DNA from: Acanthosepion esculentum
Lineage: Eukaryota; Mollusca; Cephalopoda; Sepiida; Sepiidae
NCBI GenBank assembly: GCA_964036315.1
Contig: OZ038500.1
Span: 62,416,602-62,480,601, forward strand
DNA length: 64,000 bases
Direction of reading: 5' to 3'
The translations under genes were made by a program, and so were the position numbers. Below the pieces are notes generated by a model that saw only the letters and a program-made list of their open reading frames with translations, ran no database searches and was not told the DNA's origin. Shown here piece after piece: positions 1 through 11,646 of this stretch (position 1 is the stretch's first letter; the number at the start of each line of letters is the position of its first letter).

Positions 1-479
1 CCAAGCTGGAATGTATTCAATATGAACAAGTACATAGTGTCTGAAATGTCTTAAAGGAGTTGGATAATTTAAGAATATCTGTTAATTTTTTTTTTTCTAA
101 ACGTAATTTACTATAAATTACGATCTTCCCATCCTTACTTTATAAAAAAGGAGAAAAAATTATTTTACAACACCTTTTACATAGGAAATTCTTTGAAAAA
201 TAATATTACATTTTGGTAGATAAAACCTTATCCATGTGTAACAAAATATTAATTTGTCAAGAATATAATCATTCATTATTACTATTAGCAAGGACAAAAA
301 GCCCACAATAAAAGTAATTCTTTTATTCCTGGGGTGGGGAAAAAAAAATAAAAAACAGACACACAAAACAAACAACGTTAAGTGGTTAAAGTACTTTTGT
401 GTAGCTGGTCTATCCAAAACAGTTTTATATTACTATTTGCATAAGTATGACCAAATTTAATTGTTATGACTAAGGATTA
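1..479. other. AT-rich stretch with no recognised feature
   Basis: Low-complexity AT-rich DNA with homopolymer runs. The 85-codon minus-strand frame at 160-417 is hydrophobic and compositionally AT-driven, and I see no motif in it, so no gene is called. Confidence 0.6.
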
Positions 480-570
480 CTAATGCAGGACAGACTGGGT
501 GGCAACCAGTCTAAGGAAATTTTGAATTCAAATCACCTGCCTCTTTAAGCAAAGGCTAGAAGAAGTTAAC
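480..570 (+). repeat. Dispersed repeat, CAACCAGTCTAAG family, copy 1
   Basis: A segment containing GCAACCAGTCTAAGG followed by a GAATTCAAA motif. The same arrangement recurs near 24235-24320 and 26110-26180, so this is an interspersed repeat and not a host exon. The family is unidentified. The recurrence is seen directly. Confidence 0.55.
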
Positions 571-1706
571 TTCACAAACAAATCCATCTGAGAGAAGGGA
601 CTGAGTTACCTCAACATTCTCAGTGCAAAAGGAACTGGCAAGTATTGTTCTGCCTTGAATGTCACCATGAACCACAATTGCAAGATGGAGGGGAGTGGTG
701 ACCACAGCAGCTCAAAGTGCACTGACTAAAATGATGAAAGGCTAACTATAAGACAACACATCGTTAAAATATCCCATGGCAAATTATTACAATATAAAAA
801 AAAATAATAAAATTTAAATTCTTAGTTATAAATGATTTTATTTTTATTTCACAACAAAATTTATAATTACTGACAACTTAAATATGTACTAAAAAAAACA
901 AAAAAAAAACATTATTTTAACAGCATAGGCTTTGTGCCAAATTACCACAAAATAAACCAATCTGAAATAAATGACTAAATTCCTAAATAAAATGTGCTAG
1001 CCTATTTGGTTTAGCCTAAGTTACTCTATGAGTATAATATAGCCTAGTACTAACTGCCTCATAGTCGAGTCATTGACAACTAAATCACCCTAAGCAGGCT
1101 TTTCTCCTGGGAAGAGTGGTTAGACACAAAGTAGAATTAAAAACAAGACCTTTCAGAAGGGCAACGAACCCTCTTGCAATAGCATGGGTTTTCTGATATA
1201 AATGTTTGATTGTAAGATATCATGAAACATTTTATACAAGTCCTGAAAAAAAAATATACTAAAATTGGGTTACTATTTGATTTTTGGTGGATTTTTCAAA
1301 AAATCCTGGTGATTCAACCATAATGAAATAATTATTTCTGCTGAAAGTTTAAAATTTTCAAATTCAAAATTTGCTTTTCTTTTAACTGTAAAATGTAATT
1401 TTTTACACAAGATCTTTTTTCCAACCTTTCCTTTTAATAATATATAAAAAAATGTTACTGATTTTCATTCATACTTTTGGTGTTATGTTAAATTTTAATT
1501 CAGGGTAGGGGCGGGTGTTAAAAACAGCAACCCACAAAAATTTGGCATCTAACATGCACTTATCACTGAACCATGGAAAAATTGTATTTAAAAGGTCAGT
1601 CAAAACAGTTTGGGAACCATTGTTGTAGATGGATGTTGGATTTAACGGCATGTCAACTCCTATTTGGGTCAATTTATGCCGAAGCCTTATTAATTTATGA
1701 ATTTAA
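571..1706. other. AT-rich DNA, nothing recognised
   Basis: No coding signal, RNA gene or inverted-repeat element was recognised. A minus-strand frame at 1469-1672 has no recognisable motif and lies next to the minisatellite. Confidence 0.5.
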
Positions 1707-1964
1707 GTTGGTTATATTGTTTCTCAAAAGAGCATAGTTGGTAATATTGTTTCTCAAAAGAGCATAGTTGGTAATATTGTTTCTCAAAAGAGCATAGTTG
1801 GTAATATTGTTTTTCAAAAGAGCATAGTTGGTAATATTGTTTTTCAAAAGAGCATAGTTGGTAATATTGTTTTTCAAAAGAGCATAGTTGGTAATATTGT
1901 TTTTCAAAAGAGCATAGTTGGTAATATTGTTTTTCAAAAGAGCATAGTTGGTAATATTGTTTTT
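1707..1964. repeat. 30-bp minisatellite, about 8.6 units
   Basis: Perfectly phased 30-bp units starting GTTGGTAATATTG and ending AAAAGAGCATA. The unit length is divisible by three, so every unit is read in the same frame, which produces spurious repetitive ORFs on the minus strand. The first three units read TTTCTC and the later ones TTTTTC at the same site, so variants are in blocks. Confidence 0.95.
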
Positions 1965-2056
1965 GAGCTGGTAATAATATTTTTTCATTTTCATTCTGGT
2001 CTTTTGTGATCTTTATAAAAAAGCAATTATTTTGTTGATAATATTTATCAAATATT

Positions 2057-2116
2057 CGGATGTAGTTTGTCGTCATACCCAGGACGCGGATGTAGTTTGT
2101 CGTCATACCCAGGACG
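2057..2116. repeat. Tandem duplication, 2 x 30 bp
   Basis: Two identical 30-bp units beginning CGGATGTAGTTTG and ending ACCCAGGACG, about 90 bp beyond the first minisatellite. The same 30-bp period with an unrelated sequence is notable. Confidence 0.9.
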
Positions 2117-2579
2117 CGGGAAAGATCTGGAAGTTCACTATTTGCCCATAGCTGGGACCCCGACAGGTGCTACCACCCCGGGTCTGGGTGGACCTGGGAA
2201 CACCAGCAATTAAGAGGTGGTTCCACGCTTCCTCAAAACCTCCTGATCAGAGGCCTTGCTGTTGGATGCAGTTTAACGTCCATTGTTGTAGAGTGAATGG
2301 TCATTTAACACAATGCGGTTGACTGGACTCCACAGCTTTGTATGCAGCCAGTGCAGTGATGACATGGTATTGCTGGGTGAAGGGCTTCCTAGATCAAAGT
2401 CAGCAGCCACATGCCAGTGACAAAGGCAAGCCTTCAAGTTGGATGACATTGACTAGTTTGACATGGAGGGAAATGAGCCTGACCAAGTCTTCAAAGCCAT
2501 GACATGCAATGCCTCTCTGATACATGAAGGAAATTGGTTAGTTGCTCAACATCCACACCTGGGCTGATGAGAGTGTGAC
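2117..2579. other. GC-richer unique segment, unidentified
   Basis: Clearly richer in G+C than its surroundings and without simple repeats. On the plus strand one frame over about 2310-2570 stays mostly open but carries stops (TGA and TAG). A decayed coding remnant or the body of an unrecognised repeat are both possible. I recognise no protein family. Confidence 0.35.
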
Positions 2580-2860
2580 TACTTGGTGGCTGAAGTAGTT
2601 AACATACCCACCTCTCCACTGGTGTCAGTGACTGGTGTTCAAAGCCGAGACAGAATCCATAAATTTGAAGGTTGAGGCCCTTCCCACGACTGGAAGCTAT
2701 ACTATCTTCATATAACTTTTCAGCTTTTGCTAGATACTCTCCATTGGTGCCAGGAGTTCAAATGCTGACTTTCAAAGCCAGTAAACCCTCAGGTGGAGGG
2801 GTTGGTACAACACAATCTTCTCGCCATCGTTTCTTCACATTTAGACTTACGTTACACTAA
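2580..2860 (+). repeat. tRNA-headed SINE fragment
   Basis: A tRNA-like head (GGTGGCTGAAGTAGTTAAC, then GGTGTTCAAAGCC as a B-box-like site) is followed by a body carrying TTCAAATGCTGA, TTCAAAGCCAG and TACAACACAATCTTC. Related body motifs recur near 17820-17880, 19425-19490, 57765-57830, 57960-58020 and 61755-61810. Pol III-derived SINE origin is inferred from the A/B-box arrangement. Confidence 0.6.
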
Positions 2861-3373
2861 ACTTCATAAATAATGTTTAAAAAGAAAAATAGGTCATCTT
2901 GCCAATCCCAAATGTTGAAAAGAGAATTTTATAATGCACCTTATCTATACGAGTCATTTAAGCATTATTTACTTTGTTCAGTTTTATCCAGTACAACAAG
3001 AGGATCATACTCACTACATGAACTAGTGACTTGTGATATTTAGCTGAACAATTTCAGACTAGTCTATTCATCACACATATATTATACACACAATTTATAT
3101 ACAGCTTTGAAAACGCATTCTTTTAAAGGGACCTCTTTGTCCAGTACTTAAGATTCATTGGAACAATAATAATCAAAACTGAAAAGGTAAACAGGGAGTC
3201 GGGGGATAAATAAGGAGCCACAATTAAATTAAATTTATTACTAAAAATAAATTGGTATAAATAAGCTTCAAGTGAATAAAAAAAAAAAAAAAAAAAATTA
3301 CTCATGACCCACCCTTAAGACAAAGAAAGAATCTTTCTGAAGAAGGGTTAGACAAGAAAGGATCCTTTAAAAG

Positions 3374-3377
<4 letters not shown>

Positions 3378-3409
<32 letters not shown>
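3378..3409. repeat. (TA)n microsatellite
   Basis: Uninterrupted alternating TA. Confidence 0.95.
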
Positions 3410-3419
<10 letters not shown>

Positions 3420-3475
3420 GTTTTATAGTATGTTATATTTATGGGTTAAAGTGCTCAATATCAGGGATTGAGTGT

Positions 3476-3622
3476 ATGTAAATATAAAATTGGGCATTGA
3501 AGTCAACACCTGGATGCAACAGTATCTTGTGCTAATTACAATTCCCATGGCCTCACAAATGTTTAGAACAGACTATTGCCTCTGGGTGTTGACTTCAATG
3601 CCCACACACACAATTTTAAATA
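3476..3622. mobile_element. Short inverted-repeat element (MITE-like), copy 1
   Basis: Arms at 3491-3510 and 3585-3604 are exact reverse complements (TGGGCATTGAAGTCAACACC). A diverged relative with the same outer motif GTAAATATAAA lies at 58224-58349. No transposase is encoded. The superfamily is not assigned. Confidence 0.65.
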
Positions 3623-3639
3623 CCACGTCTCTTCAGGGT

Positions 3640-6240
3640 ATGTGCAATCAGCTCTCCACAGATTGCTTTTTATTATCTGAACTACTAGAGCCATATTCAA
3701 AAAATTCAATTTTATTGGGCTGCATAGTATATTAACCCAAAATATATTTAAAATAGACAAAAAGAAAAAAAGGTTTTTAAAGAAAAAAATGCAATTAATT
3801 TTTATTGATTAATATTTTTTAAGTACTTAAGTATTTTTAATTCACATGAAACATTTATTTGAAAGACAAAGTAACGCTTTTTAAAGTACTTTAAAGAAAA
3901 AATATTAATAAGTATTTTTAAGTTAAAGATTTACATGAAACATTTGAAAGACAAAATAACCTTATTTGAAGAAAAAGGTTATTTTATTAATATTATAAAG
4001 TACAAAACATTTGAAAAACAAATTAATACTGCGTAAAAAAAAAGAAAAGAAAAATAGCAATTCTTACTAATATTTTTAAGTATAAACTTCAAATAAAACA
4101 TATGTAACTAAATTTAAAGAAAAGAAAAGAAAAAAAAATTTAGATTTTAAAGTAGAAACTTCACATGAAACATTTGTTTGAAAACAAAGTAACTCAGCAA
4201 CAGCAGGATCTCAATGACTCAATAGGAATAATTTATCTAACTGCAATCATTTACCAGTTTGTTAAAATTAGGCATCAAGTTCCTTGTAACAATTATTTGG
4301 CATTGCTTGGTAACTTTCTCTTTCAAATTTACTAACATTTGGCAGGCCGCATGAATTCTTTTGGCGGGCTGCATGTTGCCCATCTCTGATGTAGAATTTT
4401 TTAAAACTTGAATATATTAAGTTATTTCATTTATTTCTTGACCATTTTAATGGTGTTTTTATTACGCTACTAGCTACAACAAATGATAAGAGAAAAAAAA
4501 AAAAAGAAAGAAAGAAAAAGTGATGGTTCAGTTCCAGGACAATGGTTGAAGTTTGTCTGGAGCTCTGATCTAATCACAGCATGTGTCACCATCTCAAACA
4601 GATTATGAACTGCTGAGTATTAATATGACAAAAGATAGTTAAAAACTGAAAAATCTTATCAGAATATCTACTACCCCTTAGCATGTATGCATGGGACCCA
4701 AATCAAAACTAGTTTTGTCCTTCAGGGTATTTCAATTAGATTTTCCTGTAGTATGCTTGGAACTGTTTCTATCCAAGATGATACTGCCAATTAAGTAATA
4801 GGCAAAAAAAAAAAAAAAAAAAAAAAAATTGCTTTAAAATTATGGAAATGAAACGGAAAATTCATTTAAAAATCCAAAGTAGGTCAACAGCTGTTGCTAT
4901 GGTAATATTTACAGAAACAAGTGAAGCATTAAAAAACTTTTACAACCAGGAATGAATGAATAGAACCAATGCTTAAAATGAAAAATTTCCTACATTAGAT
5001 TAATAATAATTCAAAATTATTTAAGCAAACATTCTCAGGATGTTAAGAAATTTAAAGGCTACAGATAATATAAATAATGATAGCTCCACACACAAATTCA
5101 GACAGAAACTATGACGTGTTTCCTATTTAGATTGTTTCAAATTATTTTAAATAAATTAATTATTATTAATTTTTTTTTGACTGGTATTTCTTTCATCTTG
5201 AGGTCTGTTGCTTTTTATTACAACTACAAGATTATGAGCAAGCAGCATAGATTATAAAGAAAGCAAGCCTCCAGTGTGGCTCAGACATGGATCTTTTTCT
5301 TGAGATTAGCACCAATGGCAAAAGTAGCAGGCACCATATAACTATATTTCCCCACTTTTATAAATGTCACTAAACAACCATCTTTGTTTACTTACACTAG
5401 TAGTATTAGATATAACAGTATTCGAATTTCTTAAACAAAGCATTTAGTTTTTCATTTTTTTTTTTTTTTAGTATTATTTCTTTCTTAATTCTTCTTGCTT
5501 TTTATTGCAACTACCAAACTGTCAGTAACCTGCACACTTAACAACCCCACCCCCTCTGAAAGTGGCTAAAGTAGTGCCCGAAAGCACTTGGCACAATAGA
5601 TACTATGGACAATTTTTACATACCTACCAAATGAAAAAATTTAAGAATATTAGAAAAACTAAATAAAAGTCTCAAATTTTCCATGTCTGTCACATTCAAT
5701 GAAACTAGTTCGAAAAGGTTGCTGTCCATATAGTTTGTTTGCTATGCACAATAAGACCATTTCACAAACAGTCTTCAAACTTGACATACATACTTATTAG
5801 ACCCAAAAGAAGATTTTTGTTCTTCATTGAAAGCAGTGTCTACTTTTCTGTTATATGGATTTATCTTTAACAGTAACAATTACCATTTGTAACCATTTAG
5901 TATAAGACTACAAGTTCTCTTATAGACTGGACAAGGAAAATATTGGTATGCTTTGAAGCAGCAATATCACACGAGTTTCTTCCCAAATACATTTTGTATT
6001 TTCATAGTATATAGTCATTAGTAGCTTACTTGCAACAAATGAAATCTATTGTTTTTCTTTTATGATACTAATTGTTCATGCTTAAGACTAACAACATTAT
6101 TTTTTTTTCTTTGACAAAGATTATAAAAACAGACATTTTCTAGTTATACATTTCTTTTGCATTGGAATAAAGTTGTTATATGGCCAGTACTGACGACTTA
6201 ATCACCATGAGTAGCATAAAGTCATTTTAATGTTATAGTC
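3640..6240. other. 2.6-kb AT-rich DNA without a gene
   Basis: Contains A-runs (for example at 4803-4828) and two related segments near 5170-5250 and 5455-5530 that share TATTTCTTTC and GCTTTTTATT motifs as a diverged direct repeat. No ORF with recognisable protein content was seen on either strand. Confidence 0.5.
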
Positions 6241-6247
6241 ATCAGCC

Positions 6248-6692
6248 TTGGACACTTCTGTATTAAGTCATTTCACTACTGCAGTCACCAACCTTGAACT
6301 CATCAGTACTAAGAAATCTTATTTTTGCCCTAACCTGGCATCTTGTCTTCAGTCACTTTCCCACCACTGTAACATGGCTTCCTTGTGCCTTCTCAATAAA
6401 TATTTTCATGGTAATTGTTCTGATGAGCTTTTCTCTTTAATACCTCGACTTTATGAATTAAAGTGTACTATTAGATCGGCAGCAAGGTCTCAAAATTTTA
6501 CAGTTGAAATAGGTCAATGTAATAGTAAATTCTATGCTAACAATTTCTTCCCTTGCACTTCCCACTTGTAGAACTCTTCTGGCTTTCCAGTCAACTCTTT
6601 GACCTTTAAAAGTTCTTCAGTAACCACTTGCATCTTAGTGGCTTTATTGCCTTGCTTGGGATGTGGTGGTTTAAAAAAAAAAAAAAAAATTA
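6248..6692 (+). pseudogene. LINE ORF2 C-terminal fragment plus 3' tail (LINE-A, copy 1)
   Basis: Remnant of the extreme C-terminus of a non-LTR retrotransposon polyprotein. The readable frame contains LQSLSHHCNMASLCLLNKY, followed by YFHGNCSDELFSLIPR and FTVEIGQCNSKFYANNFF. These correspond to the SLSHRRDVA...RTSRLWNSLP tail seen more cleanly at 34171. A TAG lies where RLWNSLP should be, so the copy is dead. The 3' tail holds TTGCCTTGCTTGGGATG and ends in an A-run at 6672-6689, as expected for target-primed reverse transcription. The 5' part with reverse transcriptase and endonuclease is absent, which is usual for LINE copies. Clade is not certain; a Jockey/CR1-like group is my best guess. 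Confidence 0.8.
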
Positions 6693-7075
6693 TTGGAATG
6701 GTTGGCAAAACATCGGCTAATTGCCAATTGATTCAGACTTTATAAAAATGGTAAATAAAAATTTCCTTATAGTTGGCTCACATATTTTAATAATTTGGTA
6801 AATGTTTATAAATTTATGAATAAAAAAATTTTCATATTTATTTATAAATTAGCAAATGATAAATATTGCATTGCTTTTCTTTTTTTTAAGAATGTTATAA
6901 ATATAAAAATATTCTTGTAAATAAACAAATAAATAAAGAGTCTAATATTTTTGTAATTTCAAGAAAAAGTATAAATTCACTTCAAATCATACGTTTAAGT
7001 TTTGTTACAATTTTAATCATCACTTTTTAAAACAAACATTGCCGAAAACTAAATATTCCAAACAGCAATGTTTGT
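6693..7075 (+). repeat. Dispersed repeat, TTGGAATGGTTGGC family, copy 1 (interrupted)
   Basis: Begins TTGGAATGGTTGGCAAAACA and matches segments at 23152-23700 and 48495-48985 along most of its length. Its start directly abuts the LINE poly(A) tail. The right end is interrupted near 7075, where a MITE is inserted beside AACATTGCCGAA-like sequence that continues further in the 48.5-kb copy. Confidence 0.8.
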
Positions 7076-7076
7076 A

Positions 7077-7231
7077 CAGTGTAACCCGGATATAAGAGAA
7101 ATCCGGATATAAGAGAGATTTTATCTGGTCCCAAATTAGAGCCTGTGTTAATGTATATATAATAGACCAAACCCGGATATAAGAGACTTCTTCTCCGGTC
7201 CCGACAACTCTCTTATATCCGGGTTACACTG
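7077..7231. mobile_element. Tigger/pogo-like MITE, copy 1
   Basis: Starts CAGTGTAACCCGGATATAAG and ends with its reverse complement, with TA on both sides (7075-7076, 7232-7233). The CAGTG...CACTG ends and TA target site fit the pogo/Tc1-mariner group. The motif CCGGATATAAGAG is present several times inside, so each end is itself a repeat. No coding capacity. A second, oppositely oriented copy is at 60807-60977. Confidence 0.85.
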
Positions 7232-7734
7232 TACATTAAAAAGAATTTTAAATCTTCCGCCTTAGTCTCAGTATGTGCCTGTTACTATACCAGATTACCC
7301 AGAATTCAATTTACATAAGCAAAATAAAAAAAAGTAAAACCTAACCTATTAATTATGGTGAAAATTTATTTATATCATTCACAGTTGAATTGCATTAATG
7401 GAAATTCCCGTCATCAGCAGTTCATGAGTTAACAGTTGATCAGGAATTCTGTTGATTAAATTATGATTTGATTAAAATTTCAATTTACAACCAAATATCC
7501 TATGCTTGCTGGCTCATATTTTAAAGAGTCATTATTTTATAGACTATACAGTTAAATACAAGTCATAATAGTTTGAGAGGAGATGGGTGCCGTCAAATAA
7601 TTATTAAGACTTGAAATAAAGAAAAATGCAGTCAAGAATTCTTGTTATTGGTACCTTGTAACACAGGACTACCAGGGTAAGGTTACTTGTAGGATAATAT
7701 GAAACAGGTCATGATGGTATGATCTATTTATTTT

Positions 7735-8090
7735 TTACAGTTTATTAACTCTTTGCAGGGTTTTTTAAGCTGGAAAATATTTTTCAATTTTAAGAATTTT
7801 TTTTTTTTAAATAATGATTTAGTGATACAAGACTTACTAATCAACCCATAGCTGGGGGGGAGAAGAGGCAAATTCATATCTTTCTCAAGGGCATTTGTGC
7901 GTAAGTGAATATAACAAACCAAACCCTGCTCTCCGAGTAACAATTCTGAGCAATTATCCATTACACCACTCTTACATAACCTGCTATTCACAAGTGGTCA
8001 CCCATCTAGGTACTGACCAGGTATGATGTTGCTTAACTATGGTGATCGTACAGAAAACAGTGTTTCAATGTGACATGAGTGTAAGCCTGT
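7735..8090 (-). mobile_element. 5S rRNA/tRNA dual-head SINE, copy 1
   Basis: Read on the minus strand, a 5S rRNA-like head (about 8090-7990; GATGGGTGACC and GTTAAGCAACATC are recognisable) is followed by a tRNA-like head (about 7985-7905; GTGTAATGGATAATTG, a B-box-like site) and then a body ending near 7735 in CTGCAAAGAGTTAATAAAC. The order and body match copies at 53213 and 59212. Confidence 0.8.
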
Positions 8091-8143
8091 CACAATGGAG
8101 AGAAATTTGGAATTGATGACCAAATACGAGACTAGCCAAAAAC

Positions 8144-8145
<2 letters not shown>

Positions 8146-8188
<43 letters not shown>

Positions 8189-8190
8189 TT
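8146..8190. repeat. (TA)n followed by T-run
   Basis: Alternating TA to about 8180 then a T homopolymer. Confidence 0.9.
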
Positions 8191-9954
8191 TAAAAGATCA
8201 ACACTTATGACGAGATAGTATAAGGGTCTAACTTGTAACTTTCACAGAGCATTCCTTACCTAACTAATGCTCAGGAGTGTGTGTGTAACTTTTTGCTGCA
8301 TATATTTGTCTCTTCCACTGGTGACACTAGCTGATTGTGTATTTGCCATGACAAAATATTTACAAAGCCAGACAAATCAACTGCAAGTACAAAATACATT
8401 ATAATAGAGAAATATATTTAAAATCTCACATATGAAAATAGTAAAGACTTAAAGCATGCCACCAAAAATAACTGCATTGATAAATTAGTACCGATATAAA
8501 TAAGATACTACTGCACCAAGTCAGTACCTTACTGCACATAAAATGGAGCATAGTTTTTTTTTCTGCTTTAACCCATTAATATTCACCATAAAATCCAGTA
8601 TTAATTACAAAAATAAAAATGATAAGTTTCTACTTATAAAAAATAAAATAGGCATTTATTTGTTCGTTGATGCCCATTTCATGAAAAAAAAAAATGGGAC
8701 GGTTGGTATTAATGGGCTATGTAATAAACTGGCTACTTAATATAAGACATCAGATGAAAAACAGGACATGCACTAGTCAAAAACATTGTGCTCATACCAA
8801 AGATTAAAAAAATAAAATTCCAAAAACCAATTAAAAAAGAAATCCATTTTTATTTATTACTAACAACCCAGCATTCATTAGGCCAAAATGAGCAAACAAA
8901 CAGGAGGGTAAACAAAGATCAGCACCAACAAGTAGAAAACAGGAATAATCAAAACACTGAATGAGAAATTTGTTTAAGACAATGGAAGAGGCACATTGTA
9001 CAGAATTACAGTTACCATCTGCCAATATAATCAAAATGTATTTTAATCTCCTTTTTTGAAGATTTCTAAAGTTTTGATGTCGACTGCTGAAAGGGGAAGA
9101 GTTTCTCACTCATTCATGGCCCATTGTAAAGAATATTTTTGTATGTCCAGATAAAACATTAGTTGAATTTTTAAAGTGATGTTCTCTGGTGGATTTATAC
9201 TGGCTTTTTGTGACCTATTTCACAAAATTTGTCATCAACTCAATTTATTATTCTAAATACCTGTATTAAATCCCAGTCTAAGACAATCAGTTTTAAGCGA
9301 GAGGAAAAAAAAAACAAGACTTATGGGGTAAGGTATAGATTTTTTTTTATTTTATTTATTTATCTATTTAATATAGGTCTGGGGAAAGCTAGCCCAGCAA
9401 ACAGCAACTTTGGAAAATACCTAAAAACCTTGGCCCAGACTTGTGAATGAAATTGCACTCTGAACAGTTCTGTTTGCTCAAAGTCACGAGTCACCAAGAC
9501 TGAGGGCTTAAGCATACTGCTCTTGTTGAAACGGTTGATCATGCACTCTCTCCCAGATACTGAGACAATCTGTTCAGCACCGTTGCAGCATAAGCCCCAC
9601 AGGTGGACTGTGGGTGTTGAATAAACACAAATGCGTCTCAGCAGGTGTCTGTAACGGATTGGCTAGCAGCTTGCGCAAATGGGGTGCTCTTAATCATATT
9701 CTCCAAGGTTTTATTTTTAACGAAGCACTATTGATTGGTATTATTATTACATTTTTATCTCTCAGGCTTGTTATTCTTTAGTTGTTAAATAAACAAAGCA
9801 ATACAGATTAGAAATAAACAAAATTCAGATAAAAATGGGCTTGCAAAGACAGGGAATACAAGTTCAAATTTAATTCTTTAAAGCATCTTTTGTTCTGTTA
9901 ATTTCTCATCATATTAATGTTCAAAGAGTTTTGATGAAAAGCAAACAAAAATTA
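8191..9954. other. No gene recognised; includes a GC-richer patch at 9380-9690
   Basis: Mostly AT-rich. The patch at 9380-9690 is richer in G+C and low in simple repeats, but neither strand yields a recognisable protein. The 92-codon minus frame at 8831-9109 shows no known motif. Confidence 0.45.
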
Positions 9955-10240
9955 CTTAGGACACATGGCACAGTGGATAACAGTGTTAGTTAGATCTAGT
10001 GACAGGACCCAAAGAGTGAAAGTTCAATACCCGGTTAAGGCAGTGGAGAACTTGGAGACAGGAATTAACAGATAACTGATATCCATTAAACATGGCACAT
10101 GGAACTAGAACAGTCTACCCGAGTGAGCGAAATAAAGGGTTCAGTTCGACATTCCAACCACCTGAAGGCAGGAGCATACAATGGCTGAAACACAATAAAT
10201 ATGGCAACAAAGATAAGGACAATAGTCCAAATAATGTAAA
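9955..10240 (+). repeat. tRNA-headed SINE
   Basis: A tRNA-like head carries an A-box-like GGCACAGTGGATAACAG and a B-box-like AGTTCAATACCCGG about 50 bp later. The body ends with AGGACAATAGTCCAAATAATG, related to the segment at 13790-13835 (GACAACAGTCCAAGTG). Pol III origin is inferred from box spacing. Confidence 0.6.
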
Positions 10241-10244
10241 AATT

Positions 10245-10874
10245 ACTTACACAAAAAATTAACTATCTTTAATCTTGTTGCATAAAATAAAGATTAATAT
10301 TTTTAACAAGCTATAGCAATTTCTTTTGTTTAGAAGATAATGGGAGAGTCAATGCAGAAAAGTAATAAACCATTTTGCTAGGAAACAAGCTATTGCAAAA
10401 TTGTAAGAAAACCAGTAATATTTTAATTTATTTAAGATTTCTTAAGTGATTTAATTAATGATAATGAATAAACTAAATGTTTATAAGTTTTATTTAATTC
10501 ATAGTAAGAAACATTTCAATGAACTATTTTTTTTTTTTTAAATATTACTATAAATGAATAGACTATTTTGCCAATAAACAAAAATAGTGTTTTAAGAACT
10601 ATATATAAAGATTTTTTTGCAACATGTGGCAACATGTTGAAATACTAACAGTATTTAGTACTGTGAAAGTTATTGCTAACATTTTTCTTGAGATTTACAA
10701 ACTTGACGTTTTGCTCAATTTTGCAAGCCAATCGATAAAAATATAAAAACTCTAAAATATGCAGAAAAAAAGAAAAGATTGCATTTTTATCAAATACTTG
10801 TTATTCTAATCATTAAATTGTTTTTAAAATAATGAGAGTACTTTGTATGTTAAATAACAAAAACTTAATATTTC

Positions 10875-10907
<33 letters not shown>

Positions 10908-10930
10908 AAGAAAAAGAAAAAGGTAATGAA
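10245..10930. other. AT-rich stretch ending in a long A-run
   Basis: No gene seen. 10876-10905 is an A homopolymer followed by GAAAG-rich sequence, which could be the tail of a retrocopy, but no source gene can be identified 5' of it. Confidence 0.5.
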
Positions 10931-11170
10931 TTTATTGTACACACCCTAGTAAAAACCAACAGTACTTTGTACCCCATTACCTGTTTGCACGTCTCCCCCA
11001 AATTTGATTTTGATCAGTCAATGTATTGCTATTTTAGAGGGTGTGATGGACAGATGGAAGTCACAGAATTTTATATATGGACACACAGACTTGATAAGCC
11101 AACTCCATTCATTAAGAAATCATCCAGTGATAGAGATCTATAGATACTTGGCTATTTTGCCATTCGTGCT

Positions 11171-11503
11171 ATGGGTGAAAAACTCTCTGAAGATACTGTG
11201 GAACAAAACCCTTCTGCAATACCAACAGCATGTCTAGATGAAAATGAAAATCCAGAAGATCCAGATAATCAGAAAGCTGTGCAACATGTTTATAAAGCCT
11301 TGAGATCGTCAGCACAGTGATTGTGTGAGCTGTGTAGGCAAGACTTGAACATGGATTCAGTGGTCTGTGACTTGTCTTCAGTGCGTGTATCTGAGGTGTA
11401 TTGGCAAGAGAACAATGCTCAAGGGCAAGTTTTAGATTTACAGAGACTTATACCTGAAGTGCTTAAAATATTCAGTGACTCCTATATTTCTTTCAATAAC
11501 TGA
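11171..11503 (+). pseudogene. Coding-like segment, unidentified protein, one in-frame stop
   Basis: From ATG at 11171 a frame stays open for 49 codons (starting MGEKLSEDTVEQN) to a TGA at 11318-11320, then continues in the same frame for 60 codons (starting LCELCRQDLNMDSVV) to a TGA at 11501-11503. Both halves are hydrophilic and have balanced amino-acid use, unlike the AT-driven frames around them. The single TGA would be CGA (Arg) before a CpG transition, giving a continuous reading frame. Upstream, 11004-11160 reads in another frame, so a frameshift or splice boundary may separate it. AATAAA follows the final stop at about 11506. I do not recognise the family. It may be a decayed 3' exon, a retrocopy or part of a repeat. 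Confidence 0.45.
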
Positions 11504-11628
11504 TGAATAAATTATTTTAACTTGTTTTAACAATTGATGGTGGAAAAGATTTAAACTTCTGTGTTAAATCTGTGTGTTATTTTTAACATTACCAGCCTTC
11601 ATAATAAAGTATTTACTGGCAAAAATCG

Positions 11629-11646
11629 CCCCCCCCCGGGGGGGGG
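11629..11646. other. C9G9 palindrome
   Basis: Nine C followed by nine G, a perfect 18-bp palindrome inside AT-rich DNA. Possible assembly artefact or hairpin. Confidence 0.85.

Noticed and set aside
1707..1964. CRISPR array
   Set aside because: Units are contiguous with no unique spacers, and the DNA is eukaryotic.
1690..2106. Repetitive protein-like ORFs (CSFEKQYYQL and NNITNYALLK repeats)
   Set aside because: They are two frames of the 30-bp minisatellite, with no start context or conserved domain.
2300..2580. Plus-strand coding exon with a CSQC motif
   Set aside because: The frame has several stops and no splice structure or family match.
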